Shown here piece after piece: positions 39,849 to 50,583 of a DNA stretch of 50,583 nt. The stretch covers positions 1 through 50,583 of the forward strand of contig NZ_CANLTU010000017.1 in assembly GCF_947494125.1 (NCBI RefSeq), read 5' to 3'. Under the pieces are notes generated by a model that was not told the origin of the DNA, searched no databases, and saw only the letters and a list, made by a program, of their open reading frames with translations. Both the position numbers and the translations under genes were made by a program. The DNA comes from an uncultured Tenacibaculum sp. GTDB lineage: Bacteria; Bacteroidota; Bacteroidia; Flavobacteriales; Flavobacteriaceae. Position 1 is the stretch's first letter. Every line of letters begins with the position of its first letter.

Positions 39849-40610
39849 ATGGAAAAAATTAGCGCAGTTGTAATAGATGATGAGATAAATAGTGTAAAAC
39901 TATTAATTCGTTTTATCAAAAAATATTGTCCAGAGGTAGAAGTTATAGGAGAAGCTTATACTAAAAAAGATGCAATTAGTTTAATTAATACAAAGCAACC
40001 TAATATTTTATTTTTAGACGTAAGATTAGATGTTGGATTAAGTTTTGATCTCTTAAATGAATTAACATATAAAAACGCAAAAATTATTTTCGTAACAGCT
40101 TATGATGAATATGCAGTTAAAGCCTTTAAATATAATGCCATTGATTATATTTTAAAACCAATAAATATAGATGAATTAGTAGTTGCAGTTGAAAATGCTA
40201 TAGAAGATATAAAGAAAGATATTTATACTAGTGATGAGCAATTAAATAGAACTCATGATTCAATACTAGATACTAAGTATGAGTTTAATTTTATAGCCAT
40301 ACCAACAATTAAAAGAATAGATTTTGTTAGTATTAAAGATATCATTTATTTAAAGTCAGATGGAAGATATACATTTTTACATCTAATAAATGATAAAAAT
40401 ATAATAGCAACTAGAAATTTAGGAGAGTATGAAAGTACACTCAATCCTTCCGTTTTTTTTAGAATACATAAAAGTTACTTAGCAAATTTAAACTTTGTAA
40501 CGAGTATTTTTAAAGGAGATGGTTTTTATTGTGAAATGAAAAATGGAGAGCAAATCCCTGTCGCTAGAAGAAGGGTAGAATTTTTACTTGATTTAGTAAA
40601 TTCTAAGTAG
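39849..40610 (+). CDS. LytTR-family response regulator
   Basis: The product has 253 residues. The receiver domain (1-120) has D10/D11, phosphoacceptor D57 in LFLDVRL, a VTAYDEYAVKAF switch region and the conserved ILKP turn. The LytTR DNA-binding domain (about 150-253) contains DIIYLKSDGRYTFLHL and FFRIHKSYLANL. It is the partner of the kinase in the same operon. LytTR regulators often control surface polymers and adhesins. The giant adhesin gene begins 255 bases further on and is a natural candidate target; this is inference. Confidence 0.92.
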   Translation: MEKISAVVIDDEINSVKLLIRFIKKYCPEVEVIGEAYTKKDAISLINTKQPNILFLDVRLDVGLSFDLLNELTYKNAKIIFVTAYDEYAVKAFKYNAIDYILKPINIDELVVAVENAIEDIKKDIYTSDEQLNRTHDSILDTKYEFNFIAIPTIKRIDFVSIKDIIYLKSDGRYTFLHLINDKNIIATRNLGEYESTLNPSVFFRIHKSYLANLNFVTSIFKGDGFYCEMKNGEQIPVARRRVEFLLDLVNSK

Positions 40611-40865
40611 TAAGCATTTTTATTTTATCAATACTCTTACCTTAAAAACGTAAAAACATACCGTTTATTACATATGTCTGCCGCTGGTTACTTACGGGCG
40701 AGTATACACATATAACTTATCTAATTTTGATTAGTATTAACCAGTATTAAGCAAAAAACAGTCAATTTTTTCTTGCTTGGAATAGAGCATCTGCTTGTTT
40801 TATTTAAGGAAAAATAGGGGGGTTTAATACTAAATAAAGAAAATTAATTTTTTAAAAGTAAGTTT

Positions 40866-43800
40866 ATGAAACAACAATACAGTTACATTATAGGAATGTT
40901 CCTAATGTTTCTTGTTCAAGAATCCTTTAGTCAATCACCCGGAGGGGTTGAAACATCATTAGTGAACGGAGTTTCCTATGAGTTATATTCAGGGTTTGAT
41001 GATACACCAGAAGATGGTATAACAGGAACATTATTGAGCACAGGTTATATTAATAGCCTTGATAATGCACAGACAAGTTTTACAAGTGAAATTGGAAGTA
41101 ATTTTTCATTAGTGTTAAAAACGAAATTAAATGTTATTACTTCAGGAGATTATGTATTTCGGTTTAATAATTTAAATGACGATGCAGTTCTATTAATTAA
41201 TGGAGCAGAATACTTGGTAGGAAACTGTTGTGGTGCTGTAGCAGGAGGGCTCGTTAATTTAACTGCAGGATCTCATGATATAGAAGTGAGATTTAGTTCT
41301 AATGGAGGCTCTATGCTTGATTTAGAATGGGCGCCTCCAGGAGGATTGCCAACCGATTTTGTAGAAATTCCAGATAATCAACTTTTTATAGACGTTCATA
41401 TAGGATCTTGGCATAAGGCAAATGCAGGTGTTGTAGGGTCAGATGGAGCGACTCCAAGTGCTTGGAATGATCAAACATCAAATCAAAATAATTTAGTGCC
41501 AGGAGGGGCTCCATTATATTATGCAACTACAGCAGATAAATTAATGAACTTTAATGCAACTGTTAAGTTTGGAAATGGTAATATGAAAGTGCCAGATCAT
41601 GCTAATGACTTAGCATATGGTAAGCAATCAAGAACTACGTTTGTAGTATCTACAAAAGGGCTTACTTCTCGAAACGTAATGACGGGGTATGGGTTAGCAG
41701 CCACGAATTCTAGTTTTAATGTAAGAGATGCAAATCAAGATTTAGGGATTAGTTTTGGTGGAGGTATTTATCACGATAATAATACCGATGATTTATATGA
41801 ATTAGAAGGAAGTTATATTACAAGAGCGCAATATGTAAATTCAAATATATTGACTTCCGATAATGTTTTTGGAAGTGTAAATTCAAAATCAGATATAATC
41901 AGTACAGTAACCAATGCCGCTACAAGGTTAAGTGGAGGGAGTGATTTTACAATAGGAATAGCACCAGATTATACTTCAATTGATAATTTTTCAGGAAGTA
42001 TTGCAGAAGTTATAAATTATCCATGGCAATTAAATGCTACAGAAATTAATAAAGTAGAATCGTATTTAGCAATAAAGTATGGTGTTAGTTTAGATCAAAC
42101 AGTTCCAACAAATTATATTCTTAGTGATAATACAGTGGTTTGGAATGCAGCAACAAATGCAGGCTATACAAATGATATATTTGGAATCGGTAGGGATGAT
42201 AATTCAGGGCTAAATCAAAAAGTGTCAAAGTCTACACAGATAGATGGAGATGTATTAACGATAGCGTTAACTAAAGATTTTACAGAATCAAATAATAGTC
42301 CTATAAGAACAACAAATCATATTAATGACAAGCAGTTTTTAATATTGAGTAATAATCATGCTTCTTTAGGTTCTAAAGTAACAGAATTAGGAGCATCATA
42401 TACCGAAAGAGTTGGAAGAGAATGGAAAATTAGTAACACTAATTTTTCACAAACAATTAATTTAAAAATTAATAAAAACAAGCTTCCTTTTCCCACTTCA
42501 TGGCGATATTATTTATTAATGGATGCTGATGGAGATTTTTCATCTGGAGCTACAGAGTTAGGAGAATTTGATGTTAATGGAGAACTTTCAGGAGTTGCTT
42601 TAACAGATGGTAATTATATAACTATAGCAGCATACATGCCAGGGCCGGGAGGTGTTCTTTCGGGAGTTAATGTAAATGGAGTTACTTATGAATTATACTC
42701 AGGGTTTGATGATACTCCAGAAGATGGTATAACAGGAACATTATTGAGTACAGGTTATATTAATAACCTTGATAATGCGCAGACAAGTTTTACAAGTGAA
42801 ATTGGAAGTAATTTTTCATTAATACTAAAAACTAGAGTAAATGTTATTACTCCAGGGGATTATACCTTTCAGTTTAATAATTTAAATGACGATGCGGTTC
42901 TACTAATTGATGGAGCAGAATACTTGGTAGGAAACTGTTGTGGTGCTGTAGCAGGAGGGCTCGTTAATTTAACTGCAGGATCTCATGATATAGAAGTGAG
43001 ATTTAGTTCTAATGGAGGCTCTATGCTTGATTTAGAATGGGCGCTTCCAGGAGGATTGCCAACCGATTTTGTAGAAATTCCAGATGATCAACTTTTTATA
43101 GATGCTCATATAGGATCTTGGCATAAGGCAAATTCAGGTGTTGTAGGATCAGAAGGTGCTGTTCCAAGTGCGTGGAATGATCAAACATCAAATCAAAATA
43201 ATTTAGTGCCAGGAGGGGCTCCATTATATTATGCAACTACAGCAGATAAATTAATGAACTTTAATGCAACTGTTAAGTTTGGAAATGGTAATATGAAAGT
43301 GCCAGATCATGCTAATGACTTAGCATATGATGCTCACTCAAGAACTACGTTTGTAGTATCTACAAAAGGGCTTACTTCTCGAAACGTAATGACGGGGTAT
43401 GGGTTAGCAGCCACGAATTCTAATTTTAATGTAAGAGATCAAAATCAAGATTTAGGGATTGATTTTGGTGGGGGTAATTATTACGCTAATGATACCGGTG
43501 ATTTATATGAATTAGAAGGAAGTTATATTACAAGAGCGCAATATGTAAATTCAAATATATTGACTTCCGATAATGTTTTTGGAAGTGTAAATTCAAAATC
43601 AGACATAATCAGTACAGTAACCAATGCTGCTACAAGGTTAAGTGGAGGGAGTGATTTTACAATAGGAATAGCACCAGATTATGGTGCAACTGATAATTTT
43701 TCAGGAAGTATTGCAGAGGTTATCAATTTTCCATGGCAATTAAATGCTGTAGAAATTAATAAAGTAGAATCGTATTTAGCAGTAAAATATGGTATTACTT

Positions 43801-46800
43801 TAAATCAAAAAGTTGCAACAAACTATGTAATGAGCGACGGTACTGTAATATGGGATGCCGCAGCAAATGCAGGATATACAAATGATGTTTTTGGTATTGG
43901 TAAAGATGACGATTCGAGATTAAACCAAAAAGTGTCGAAATCTATAGGACAAAACTCTTTTTTAATAGTATCTATAGATAATAATTTTACAGCACCAAAT
44001 GACGATGCCACAAGAACAATAGATCATGCTAATGACAAGCAGTTTTTAATGTTGAGTGATAATGGTGAAACGACAACTGTAGATGAGATAACAGAAGTTC
44101 CAACAGCAGGTCCGAATTTTTATAATACAAGAATGAAACGTGAGTGGAGAGCTTCATTAACTAATTTTTCTCAAATAGTAAATATAAAGGCAGAAGGTTA
44201 TGGTTCTAATGGAAATATTAAGTATTATTTAATGAAAGATACTGATGGAGATTTTTCATCAGGAGCTACAGAATTAGGAGTATTAGATGCTGATGGGGCA
44301 ATTACAAATGTATCTATTACAAATGGAGATTATTTAACAATAGTTGCTTATAAACCATCGCCAGGAGGTGTGGTAGAGGGGATTCAATTTTGGTTAACTG
44401 CAGATTATGGAACAAATGCAACAGCTTCAGGAATTGATAATATTACCCAGTGGAATTCTATACAAGGTAATCGTACTTTAGAAATTAATCCAGGTAAAGG
44501 TAATCCAGGATATTCAGACCTTTCTCAGAACTTTAATCCAGCATTAGTATTCGATGGTACAGATGGATTACGAGGATTTCCAACCACAGGATTAGTAACA
44601 GGAAATAACTCCAGAACAGTCTTTGCTGTAGCAAATTCTGATAATAATGCAGGTTGGAGATATATAGGTGGCTTTGGAGTATACAACAACAGTGCAGGTA
44701 ATGGGTTTGATTTAGGAAAGCAACAAAATACTAATGGGGCTATATTAGCATCTCATAATGGAGGCGCTTCTTTAGTTAGGCAAGACTATTGGGATGATGC
44801 ATTATCAACTATAGCAAAAGTAGGAGTGTCAACTACCGAAATTTCAATGTCTTCTAATGGTGATGTATCTGGAACAGTTTCAAAAACAGGATTAAATACT
44901 GCTTTAGGTTCTTACTTTACAATAGGTCAGAATTCTTTAGGAAATTCATCTTATGCAAATAAAGAGCATTGGTCTGGAAATATAGCAGAAGTTGTTTACT
45001 ATGATAGAGAATTAACTATTAATGAATCAGCAAGGGTAAATTCATATTTTGCTTTGAAATATGGAATTACATTAGATCAAACAACTGCACAAAATTACTT
45101 AAATAGTGAATCTACTGTTGTTTGGGATGCAGCAGCAAATGGGGATTATAAAAAGGATATTTTTGGTATTGCTGGAGATAGAGCTTCTACATTAAATCAA
45201 AGAGTTTCGAAGAGTGTTAATTTGGGAGTTATTTTAACACTTGCATTAGATGCTAATTTTACAGTATCTAATATTAATGCACTAAGAACAACAACTCATA
45301 CTAATGATAAACAATATTTAGTATTATCAAATAACGGTGGGGCAATATCTACACAAACAACGGAGATGAACCCTATAAAGTATACAAACCGTATAGGAAG
45401 AGAGTGGAGAGTAAGTGCTACGAATTTTACGCAAAAAGTAAATTTTAAATTTGATGGATTCGATGATAATTATTTTTTAATATCTGATGATGATGGAGAT
45501 TTTTCTACAGGGACAACTATATTAGGGCAGTTAAATGCAAGTGGAGAACTTACAGATGTTAATTTAAATGATGGAACTTATTTAACATTAGCAATACTTG
45601 TAACAACTGATACTGATAACGATACGGTGTATGATGCGCTTGATATAGATGATGATAATGATGGGATTTTAGATACCGTGGAAACTGCAGGGAATGATCC
45701 TTTGTCAGACGGAGATAAAGATGGAGTTCCATTGTATTTAGATGACAACGATGCAGATAATACAATAGGCGATGTTAACGGTATTGTAGAAGCAGCGTAT
45801 GATGCTGATAAAGATAATATTCCAAATCATTTAGATCCAAATTCAGATAATAACGGTTGTAATGACGCCTTAGAGTCTGGAGGAGTAGATTCAGATAATA
45901 ATGGATACGTAGATGGAGATGGAGTTAATAATTTAGGACAGGTTACTACAGGAGGAGTTATAGAGAGTACAAACTATAATGGACTTACAGGAAACGAATA
46001 TAATGCCGCTACAATTGAAATAGCAGCACAGCCAGTAAATCAAAAGGTATGTATAGGAGAGAATGTAACACTTACAATAGATGCAGTTTCTAAAGTAACA
46101 ACAAACTATACAGGTACAGCACCAGCAACAGTTCCAGATTTTTCTACAGGAACCTCTAGTACTCTAGGGTTGGTTTACCAATGGGAAGAACAAGTAGGAG
46201 GTTCAGGACCATGGAGTGCAATAACAGATGGAGGAATCTATAGCGGGGCAACATCAACATCTTTAACCTTAACAAATCCATCACAGTTAGTATCAACAAA
46301 TAAATATAGAGTACTATTAACAAGTACTAAAAATATTTGTACAACGGTTATATCTAATGAAGCACTATTTATTATAGATTCAGATAATACCGCAGGAGCA
46401 GCGTCAAGCAATCCTAGTTTATGTATAAATACGGTACTTACCAATATTACACATACAACTACAGGAGCTACAGGAATAGGAACAGCCATAAACTTACCAG
46501 CAGGAGTAACTGCAGCATGGGCAAGTGATGTGATTACCATTAGTGGAACGCCTACAGTAGCTGGAACTTTTAATTATGAAATTCCATTAACAGGAGGCTG
46601 TGGAACGGTAAGTGCAAAGGGTACAATTACGGTGACTCCAGATAATACCGTAGCAGCAGCATCAAGCACGCCAACGTTATGTATGAGTACAGTGCTTACC
46701 GACATTACTCATGTAACTACGGGCGCTACAGGAATTGGTACAGCAACAGGCTTACCTGCAGGAATAACTGCAGTATGGGCAAGTGATGTGATTACTATTA

Positions 46801-49800
46801 GTGGAACGCCAACAGCAAGTGGAATTTTTAATTATGAAATACCATTAATAGGAGGTTGTGAAACGGTTAACGCAACAGGAACAATTACAGTAACACCAAA
46901 TAGTACAGTAAGTGTAGCTTCAAGCAGTCCTGGTTTATGTGTTAATACGTTAATGACAGACGTTACACATACAACCACAGGAGTTACAGGAATAGGAAGC
47001 GCAACAGGTTTACCAGCAGGAGTAACTGCAGCATGGGCAGGTGATGTAATCACGATAAGTGGAACACCAACGGCTAGTGGTGTATTTAATTATGATATTC
47101 CATTAACAGGTGTAAGTTGTGGAAATGTAAGTGCAACAGGAACCATAACAGTTGTAGTAAGTAATACAGTAAGCGCAGCTTCAAGCAGCCCAAGTTCATG
47201 TGTAAATACGTTAATGATAGATGTTACGCATACAACAACAGGAGCAACTGGAATAGGAACCGCAACAGGTTTACCAGCAGGGGTAACAGCAGCATGGGCA
47301 GGTGATGTAATCACGATAAGTGGAACACCAACAGCTAGTGGAACCTTTAATTATGATATTCCATTAACAGGAGGCTGTGGAAGCGAATCAGCAACCGGAA
47401 CAATAGATGTAATTACAAGTGGAAATACGGTAAGTACAGCTTCAAGTACACCTAGTTTATGTATAGGAAGTGTTGTAAGAGATATTACACATACCACCAC
47501 AGGAGGAACTGGGATTGGAGTAGCAACAGGCTTACCAGCAGGAATAACTGCAGTATGGGCAAATAATGAGATTACAATTAGTGGAACACCTACAGTGAGT
47601 GGAGTTTTCAATTACAGTATTCCATTAACAGGAGGCTGTGGAAGTGTAACAGCAACAGGAACCATTACGGTAATACCAGATAATACAGTAAGTGCAGCCT
47701 CAAGCAGCCCAAGTTCATGTGTTAATACATTAATAACAGCGATTACGCATAGTACTACAGGAGCTACAGGAGTAGGAGTAGCTACAGGTTTACCAGCCGG
47801 AGTAACTGCAGCATGGGCAAATGATGTGATTACTATAAGTGGTAGTCCAACAGCATCAGGAACTTTTAACTACGACATTCCATTAACAGGAGGTTGTGGA
47901 AGTGTAACAGCAACAGGAACAATTACGGTAACACCAAGTAATACCGCAAGTGTTGCGTCGAGTACACCTAGTTTATGTATCAATGGAGCTATGGCAAACA
48001 TAACACATACAACAACAGGAGCTACAGGAATAGGAACTGCAACAGGTTTGCCAGCAGGGGTAACAGCTTCATTTTCAAGTGATGTGATTACGATAAGTGG
48101 AACACCAACAGCTAGTGGAGTGTTTAATTATAATATTCCATTAACAGGAGGATGTGGAAGTGAATCAGCTTCAGGAACAATTACAGTTATAATAAGTAAT
48201 ACGGTAAGTGCAGCTTCAAGCAGTCCTAGTTCATGTGTAAATACATTAATAACAAACATTACACATAGTACAGTAGGAGCCACAGGAATAGGAACCGCAA
48301 TAAACTTACCAGCAGGGGTAACAGCAGTATGGGCAAGTGATGTGATTACCATTAGTGGAACGCCTACAGTAGCTGGAACTTTTAATTATGAAATTCCATT
48401 AACAGGAGGTTGTGGAGCTGAAAAAGCAACAGGAACCATTACGGTACTACCAGATAATACAGTAAGTGCAGCCTCAAGCAGCCCAAGTTCATGTGTTAAT
48501 ACATTAATAACAGCGATTACGCATAGTACTACAGGAGCTACAGGAGTAGGAGTAGCTACAGGTTTACCAGCCGGAGTAACTGCAGCATGGGCAAATGATG
48601 TGATTACGATAAGTGGAACACCAACAGTAAGTGGAGTATATAATTATGATATTCCGTTAACAGGAGGTTGTGGAAGTGTAAGTGCAGTAGGAACGATTAC
48701 AGTAACGCCAGATAATACGGTAACAGTAGGATCAAGTACGCCTAGTTTATGTGTAAATACACTAATGACAGACATAACGCATGCAACAACAGGAGCTACA
48801 GGAATAGGAACTGCAACAGGTTTACCAGCAGGAGTAACAGCTTCATTTGCAAGTGATGTGATTACGATAAGTGGAACACCAACAGTAAATGGAAACTTTA
48901 CTTATAGTATTCCATTAACAGGAGGTTGTGGAAACGAAACTGCAACAGGAACAATTACGGTTGTAGTAAGCAATACAGCAAGTGTAGCCTCTAGCAGTCC
49001 TAGTTTATGTGTAAATACACTGATGGGAGACATTACACATACTACAGCAGGAGCTACAGGAATTGGTATAGCAACAGGCTTACCAGCCGGAGTAACTGCA
49101 GCATGGGCAAGTGATGTGATTACCATTAGTGGAACACCAACAGGAACAGGAACTTTTAATTATGAAATTCCATTAACAGGAGGATGTGGAACTGAAAAAG
49201 CAACAGGAACAATACATGTAGATACAGGTGGAAATACGGTAAGTGGACCATCAACAATTCTTAGTTTATGTACCAATGGAGCTATGACAGACATTACACA
49301 TACAACTAGTGGAGGAACAGGAATCGGAATTGCAACAGGTTTACCTGCAGGAGTAACTGCAGCATGGGCAAATGATGTGATTACCATAAGTGGAACACCA
49401 ACAGTAAGTGGAGTATATAATTATGATATTCCGTTAACAGGAGGTTGTGGAAGTGTAAGTGCATTAGGAACGATTACAGTAACGCCAGATAATACGGTAG
49501 CAGCAGGATCAAGTACGCCTAGTTTATGTGTAAATACACTAATGACAGACATAACGCATGCAACAACAGGAGCAACGGGTATAGGAACTGCAACAGGTTT
49601 ACCAGCAGGAGTAACAGCTTCATTTGCAAGTAATATGATTACGATAAGTGGAACACCAACAGTAAGTGGAAACTTTGCTTATAGTATTCCATTAACAGGA
49701 GGTTGTGGAAACGAAACTGCAACAGGAACAATTACGGTTGTAGTAAGTAATACAGCAAGTGTAGCCTCTAGCAGTCCTACTTTATGTGTAAGTACACTGA

Positions 49801-50583
49801 TGGGAGACATTACACATACTACAGCAGGAGCTACAGGAATTGGTATAGCAACAGGTTTACCAGCCGGAGTAACTGCAGCATGGGCAAGTGATGTAATTAC
49901 CATTAGTGGAACACCAACAGGAACAGGAACTTTTAATTATGAAATTCCATTAACAGGAGGATGTGGAACTGAAAAAGCAACAGGAACAATACATGTAGAT
50001 ACAGGTGGAAATACGGTAAGTGGACCATCAACAATTCTTAGTTTATGTACCAATGGAGCTATGACAGACATTACACATACAACTAGTGGAGGAACAGGAA
50101 TCGGAACTGCAACAGGTTTACCAGCAGGAGTAACAGCTACATGGTTAAATAATGTAATTACCATAAGTGGAACACCAACAGCTAGTGGAGTATATAATTA
50201 CGATATCCCATTAACAGGAGGTTGTGGAAGTGTAAGTGCAGTAGGAACGATTACAGTAACGCCAGATAATACGGTAGCAGCAGGATCAAGTACGCCTAGT
50301 TTATGTGTAAATACACTAATGACAGACATAACACATGCAACAACAGGAGCAACTGCAATAGGAACCGCAACAGGTTTACCAGCAGGAGTAACAGCTACAT
50401 GGTTAAATAATGTAATTACCATAAGTGGAACACCAACAGTTAGTGGCGTTTTTAATTATGAAATTTCATTAAACGGAGGTTGTGGAAGCGAAAAAGCAAC
50501 AGGAACCATAACAGTAACGTCAGATACTACAGCGAGTGTTGGGTCAAGTAGTCCAACAGTATGTGCAAATAGTAGTATAACAG
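40866..50583 (+). CDS. Giant repeat adhesin, secreted; 3' end outside the window
   Basis: The frame is open from the ATG at 40866 to the window edge, at least 3,239 codons. A signal peptide (about 1-22) is followed by: PA14-like domain (26-160); LamG-like plus DUF8202-like unit (about 164-595); second PA14-like (598-735) and LamG/DUF8202 unit (738-1165); third LamG/DUF8202 unit without PA14 (1172-1577); calcium-binding thrombospondin type 3 repeats (1581-1690, with [19 protein letters not shown]); one Ig-like domain (about 1715-1840); then Ig-like repeats of about 86 residues to the end, each with two cysteines. Such proteins are usually exported by the type IX system and act in gliding or adhesion. 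The C-terminal sorting signal is not visible. Confidence 0.9.
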   Translation, partial: MKQQYSYIIGMFLMFLVQESFSQSPGGVETSLVNGVSYELYSGFDDTPEDGITGTLLSTGYINSLDNAQTSFTSEIGSNFSLVLKTKLNVITSGDYVFRFNNLNDDAVLLINGAEYLVGNCCGAVAGGLVNLTAGSHDIEVRFSSNGGSMLDLEWAPPGGLPTDFVEIPDNQLFIDVHIGSWHKANAGVVGSDGATPSAWNDQTSNQNNLVPGGAPLYYATTADKLMNFNATVKFGNGNMKVPDHANDLAYGKQSRTTFVVSTKGLTSRNVMTGYGLAATNSSFNVRDANQDLGISFGGGIYHDNNTDDLYELEGSYITRAQYVNSNILTSDNVFGSVNSKSDIISTVTNAATRLSGGSDFTIGIAPDYTSIDNFSGSIAEVINYPWQLNATEINKVESYLAIKYGVSLDQTVPTNYILSDNTVVWNAATNAGYTNDIFGIGRDDNSGLNQKVSKSTQIDGDVLTIALTKDFTESNNSPIRTTNHINDKQFLILSNNHASLGSKVTELGASYTERVGREWKISNTNFSQTINLKINKNKLPFPTSWRYYLLMDADGDFSSGATELGEFDVNGELSGVALTDGNYITIAAYMPGPGGVLSGVNVNGVTYELYSGFDDTPEDGITGTLLSTGYINNLDNAQTSFTSEIGSNFSLILKTRVNVITPGDYTFQFNNLNDDAVLLIDGAEYLVGNCCGAVAGGLVNLTAGSHDIEVRFSSNGGSMLDLEWALPGGLPTDFVEIPDDQLFIDAHIGSWHKANSGVVGSEGAVPSAWNDQTSNQNNLVPGGAPLYYATTADKLMNFNATVKFGNGNMKVPDHANDLAYDAHSRTTFVVSTKGLTSRNVMTGYGLAATNSNFNVRDQNQDLGIDFGGGNYYANDTGDLYELEGSYITRAQYVNSNILTSDNVFGSVNSKSDIISTVTNAATRLSGGSDFTIGIAPDYGATDNFSGSIAEVINFPWQLNAVEINKVESYLAVKYGITLNQKVATNYVMSDGTVIWDAAANAGYTNDVFGIGKDDDSRLNQKVSKSIGQNSFLIVSIDNNFTAPNDDATRTIDHANDKQFLMLSDNGETTTVDEITEVPTAGPNFYNTRMKREWRASLTNFSQIVNIKAEGYGSNGNIKYYLMKDTDGDFSSGATELGVLDADGAITNVSITNGDYLTIVAYKPSPGGVVEGIQFWLTADYGTNATASGIDNITQWNSIQGNRTLEINPGKGNPGYSDLSQNFNPALVFDGTDGLRGFPTTGLVTGNNSRTVFAVANSDNNAGWRYIGGFGVYNNSAGNGFDLGKQQNTNGAILASHNGGASLVRQDYWDDALSTIAKVGVSTTEISMSSNGDVSGTVSKTGLNTALGSYFTIGQNSLGNSSYANKEHWSGNIAEVVYYDRELTINESARVNSYFALKYGITLDQTTAQNYLNSESTVVWDAAANGDYKKDIFGIAGDRASTLNQRVSKSVNLGVILTLALDANFTVSNINALRTTTHTNDKQYLVLSNNGGAISTQTTEMNPIKYTNRIGREWRVSATNFTQKVNFKFDGFDDNYFLISDDDGDFSTGTTILGQLNASGELTDVNLNDGTYLTLAILVTTDTDNDTVYDALDIDDDNDGILDTVETAGNDPLSDGDKDGVPLYLDDNDADNTIGDVNGIVEAAYDADKDNIPNHLDPNSDNNGCNDALESGGVDSDNNGYVDGDGVNNLGQVTTGGVIESTNYNGLTGNEYNAATIEIAAQPVNQKVCIGENVTLTIDAVSKVTTNYTGTAPATVPDFSTGTSSTLGLVYQWEEQVGGSGPWSAITDGGIYSGATSTSLTLTNPSQLVSTNKYRVLLTSTKNICTTVISNEALFIIDSDNTAGAASSNPSLCINTVLTNITHTTTGATGIGTAINLPAGVTAAWASDVITISGTPTVAGTFNYEIPLTGGCGTVSAKGTITVTPDNTVAAASSTPTLCMSTVLTDITHVTTGATGIGTATGLPAGITAVWASDVITISGTPTASGIFNYEIPLIGGCETVNATGTITVTPNSTVSVASSSPGLCVNTLMTDVTHTTTGVTGIGSATGLPAGVTAAWAGDVITISGTPTASGVFNYDIPLTGVSCGNVSATGTITVVVSNTVSAASSSPSSCVNTLMIDVTHTTTGATGIGTATGLPAGVTAAWAGDVITISGTPTASGTFNYDIPLTGGCGSESATGTIDVITSGNTVSTASSTPSLCIGSVVRDITHTTTGGTGIGVATGLPAGITAVWANNEITISGTPTVSGVFNYSIPLTGGCGSVTATGTITVIPDNTVSAASSSPSSCVNTLITAITHSTTGATGVGVATGLPAGVTAAWANDVITISGSPTASGTFNYDIPLTGGCGSVTATGTITVTPSNTASVASSTPSLCINGAMANITHTTTGATGIGTATGLPAGVTASFSSDVITISGTPTASGVFNYNIPLTGGCGSESASGTITVIISNTVSAASSSPSSCVNTLITNITHSTVGATGIGTAINLPAGVTAVWASDVITISGTPTVAGTFNYEIPLTGGCGAEKATGTITVLPDNTVSAASSSPSSCVNTLITAITHSTTGATGVGVATGLPAGVTAAWANDVITISGTPTVSGVYNYDIPLTGGCGSVSAVGTITVTPDNTVTVGSSTPSLCVNTLMTDITHATTGATGIGTATGLPAGVTASFASDVITISGTPTVNGNFTYSIPLTGGCGNETATGTITVVVSNTASVASSSPSLCVNTLMGDITHTTAGATGIGIATGLPAGVTAAWASDVITISGTPTGTGTFNYEIPLTGGCGTEKATGTIHVDTGGNTVSGPSTILSLCTNGAMTDITHTTSGGTGIGIATGLPAGVTAAWANDVITISGTPTVSGVYNYDIPLTGGCGSVSALGTITVTPDNTVAAGSSTPSLCVNTLMTDITHATTGATGIGTATGLPAGVTASFASNMITISGTPTVSGNFAYSIPLTGGCGNETATGTITVVVSNTASVASSSPTLCVSTLMGDITHTTAGATGIGIATGLPAGVTAAWASDVITISGTPTGTGTFNYEIPLTGGCGTEKATGTIHVDTGGNTVSGPSTILSLCTNGAMTDITHTTSGGTGIGTATGLPAGVTATWLNNVITISGTPTASGVYNYDIPLTGGCGSVSAVGTITVTPDNTVAAGSSTPSLCVNTLMTDITHATTGATAIGTATGLPAGVTATWLNNVITISGTPTVSGVFNYEISLNGGCGSEKATGTITVTSDTTASVGSSSPTVCANSSIT
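40978..43772 (+). repeat. 1,710-bp tandem duplication inside the adhesin gene
   Basis: Segments 40978-42062 and 42688-43772 align at a constant offset of 1,710 bases with long identical stretches, for example TAGGATCTTGGCATAAGGCA at 41401 and 43111. Beyond about 42060 the copies diverge. One unit encodes 570 residues (PA14-like plus LamG/DUF8202). Confidence 0.85.
46389..50583 (+). repeat. Array of about 258-bp Ig-like repeats with 777-bp higher-order blocks
   Basis: The first cysteine codon of each repeat recurs near 46420, 46678, 46939, 47200, 47458, 47717, 47975, 48233, 48491, 48749, 49007, 49265, 49526, 49784, 50042 and 50303, with a further copy cut by the window. Consensus: [20 protein letters not shown], then [12 protein letters not shown]. 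Bases about 48721-49497 recur at 49498-50274 almost unchanged, offset 777. Confidence 0.88.

Noticed and set aside
46238..50422. Series of 74-100 codon minus-strand frames
   Set aside because: They are antisense shadows of the adhesin repeats, recurring at the same 258-bp period, with no own start signals.

Overview
The window comes from an AT-rich bacterium of the Bacteroidota, most likely a marine member of the Flavobacteriaceae; the genus cannot be fixed from the sequence. The grounds are TAnnTTTG-type promoters at TTG spacing, a curli operon with the flavobacterial gene set, paired type II and type III glutamine synthetases, a short ribosomal protein S21, a Reg_prop sensor kinase with a LytTR regulator, and a giant repeat adhesin of the gliding-adhesin kind.

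Region 1 (1 to about 18,950) is an accessory island. It is an array of single- or two-gene cassettes separated by imperfect palindromes that behave like integron attC sites: in six cassettes the 9-10 bases at the cassette start (GTTRRRY type) are the exact or near-exact reverse complement of the bases at the end of the same cassette (RYYYAAC type). That match is a trace of circularised cassettes. The cargo is dominated by families known from defence and RNA or DNA cleavage: three HEPN-superfamily proteins, an HNH nuclease, a PIN-like nuclease, a PD-(D/E)xK nuclease, an AlbA_2/Schlafen-type protein and Abi-alpha-type proteins. One HEPN cassette also holds a tRNA-like structure with an enlarged anticodon loop. 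No canonical IntI is visible. The only recombinase is an Arm/SAM-like tyrosine recombinase lying between the array and a tRNA-Arg(ACG). The island is also peppered with about 280-300 bp elements built from GCAAC boxes spaced 11 bp apart and ending in CTATAG, with a second family of long inverted repeats, with a third conserved intergenic module, and with an IS110-type transposase remnant.

Region 2 (about 19,000 to 24,600) is chromosomal core: tRNA-Arg, two small conserved proteins, a CaCA-type Ca2+/Na+ antiporter, and divergent genes for glutamine synthetases II and III.

Region 3 (24,956 to 30,490) is a curli-type amyloid operon: a large curlin-repeat subunit, a strong hairpin, a small curlin-like protein, then csgE, csgF, a csgG with an added C-terminal barrel-like domain, and a lipoprotein with carboxypeptidase-regulatory, fibronectin III and propeller domains.

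Region 4 (30,548 to 36,077) holds purM, a secreted hypothetical protein, a YceI protein, a membrane-anchored winged-helix regulator, a small lipoprotein, prfA and rpsU, with clear terminators. A truncated Crp-like gene follows.

Region 5 (36,748 to the end) has a two-component pair (Reg_prop/LytS-type kinase and LytTR regulator) and, downstream, a giant secreted adhesin that stays open to the window edge. The adhesin shows a recent 1,710-bp internal duplication and at least 16 Ig-like repeats of about 86 residues, part of which recur in 777-bp higher-order blocks.
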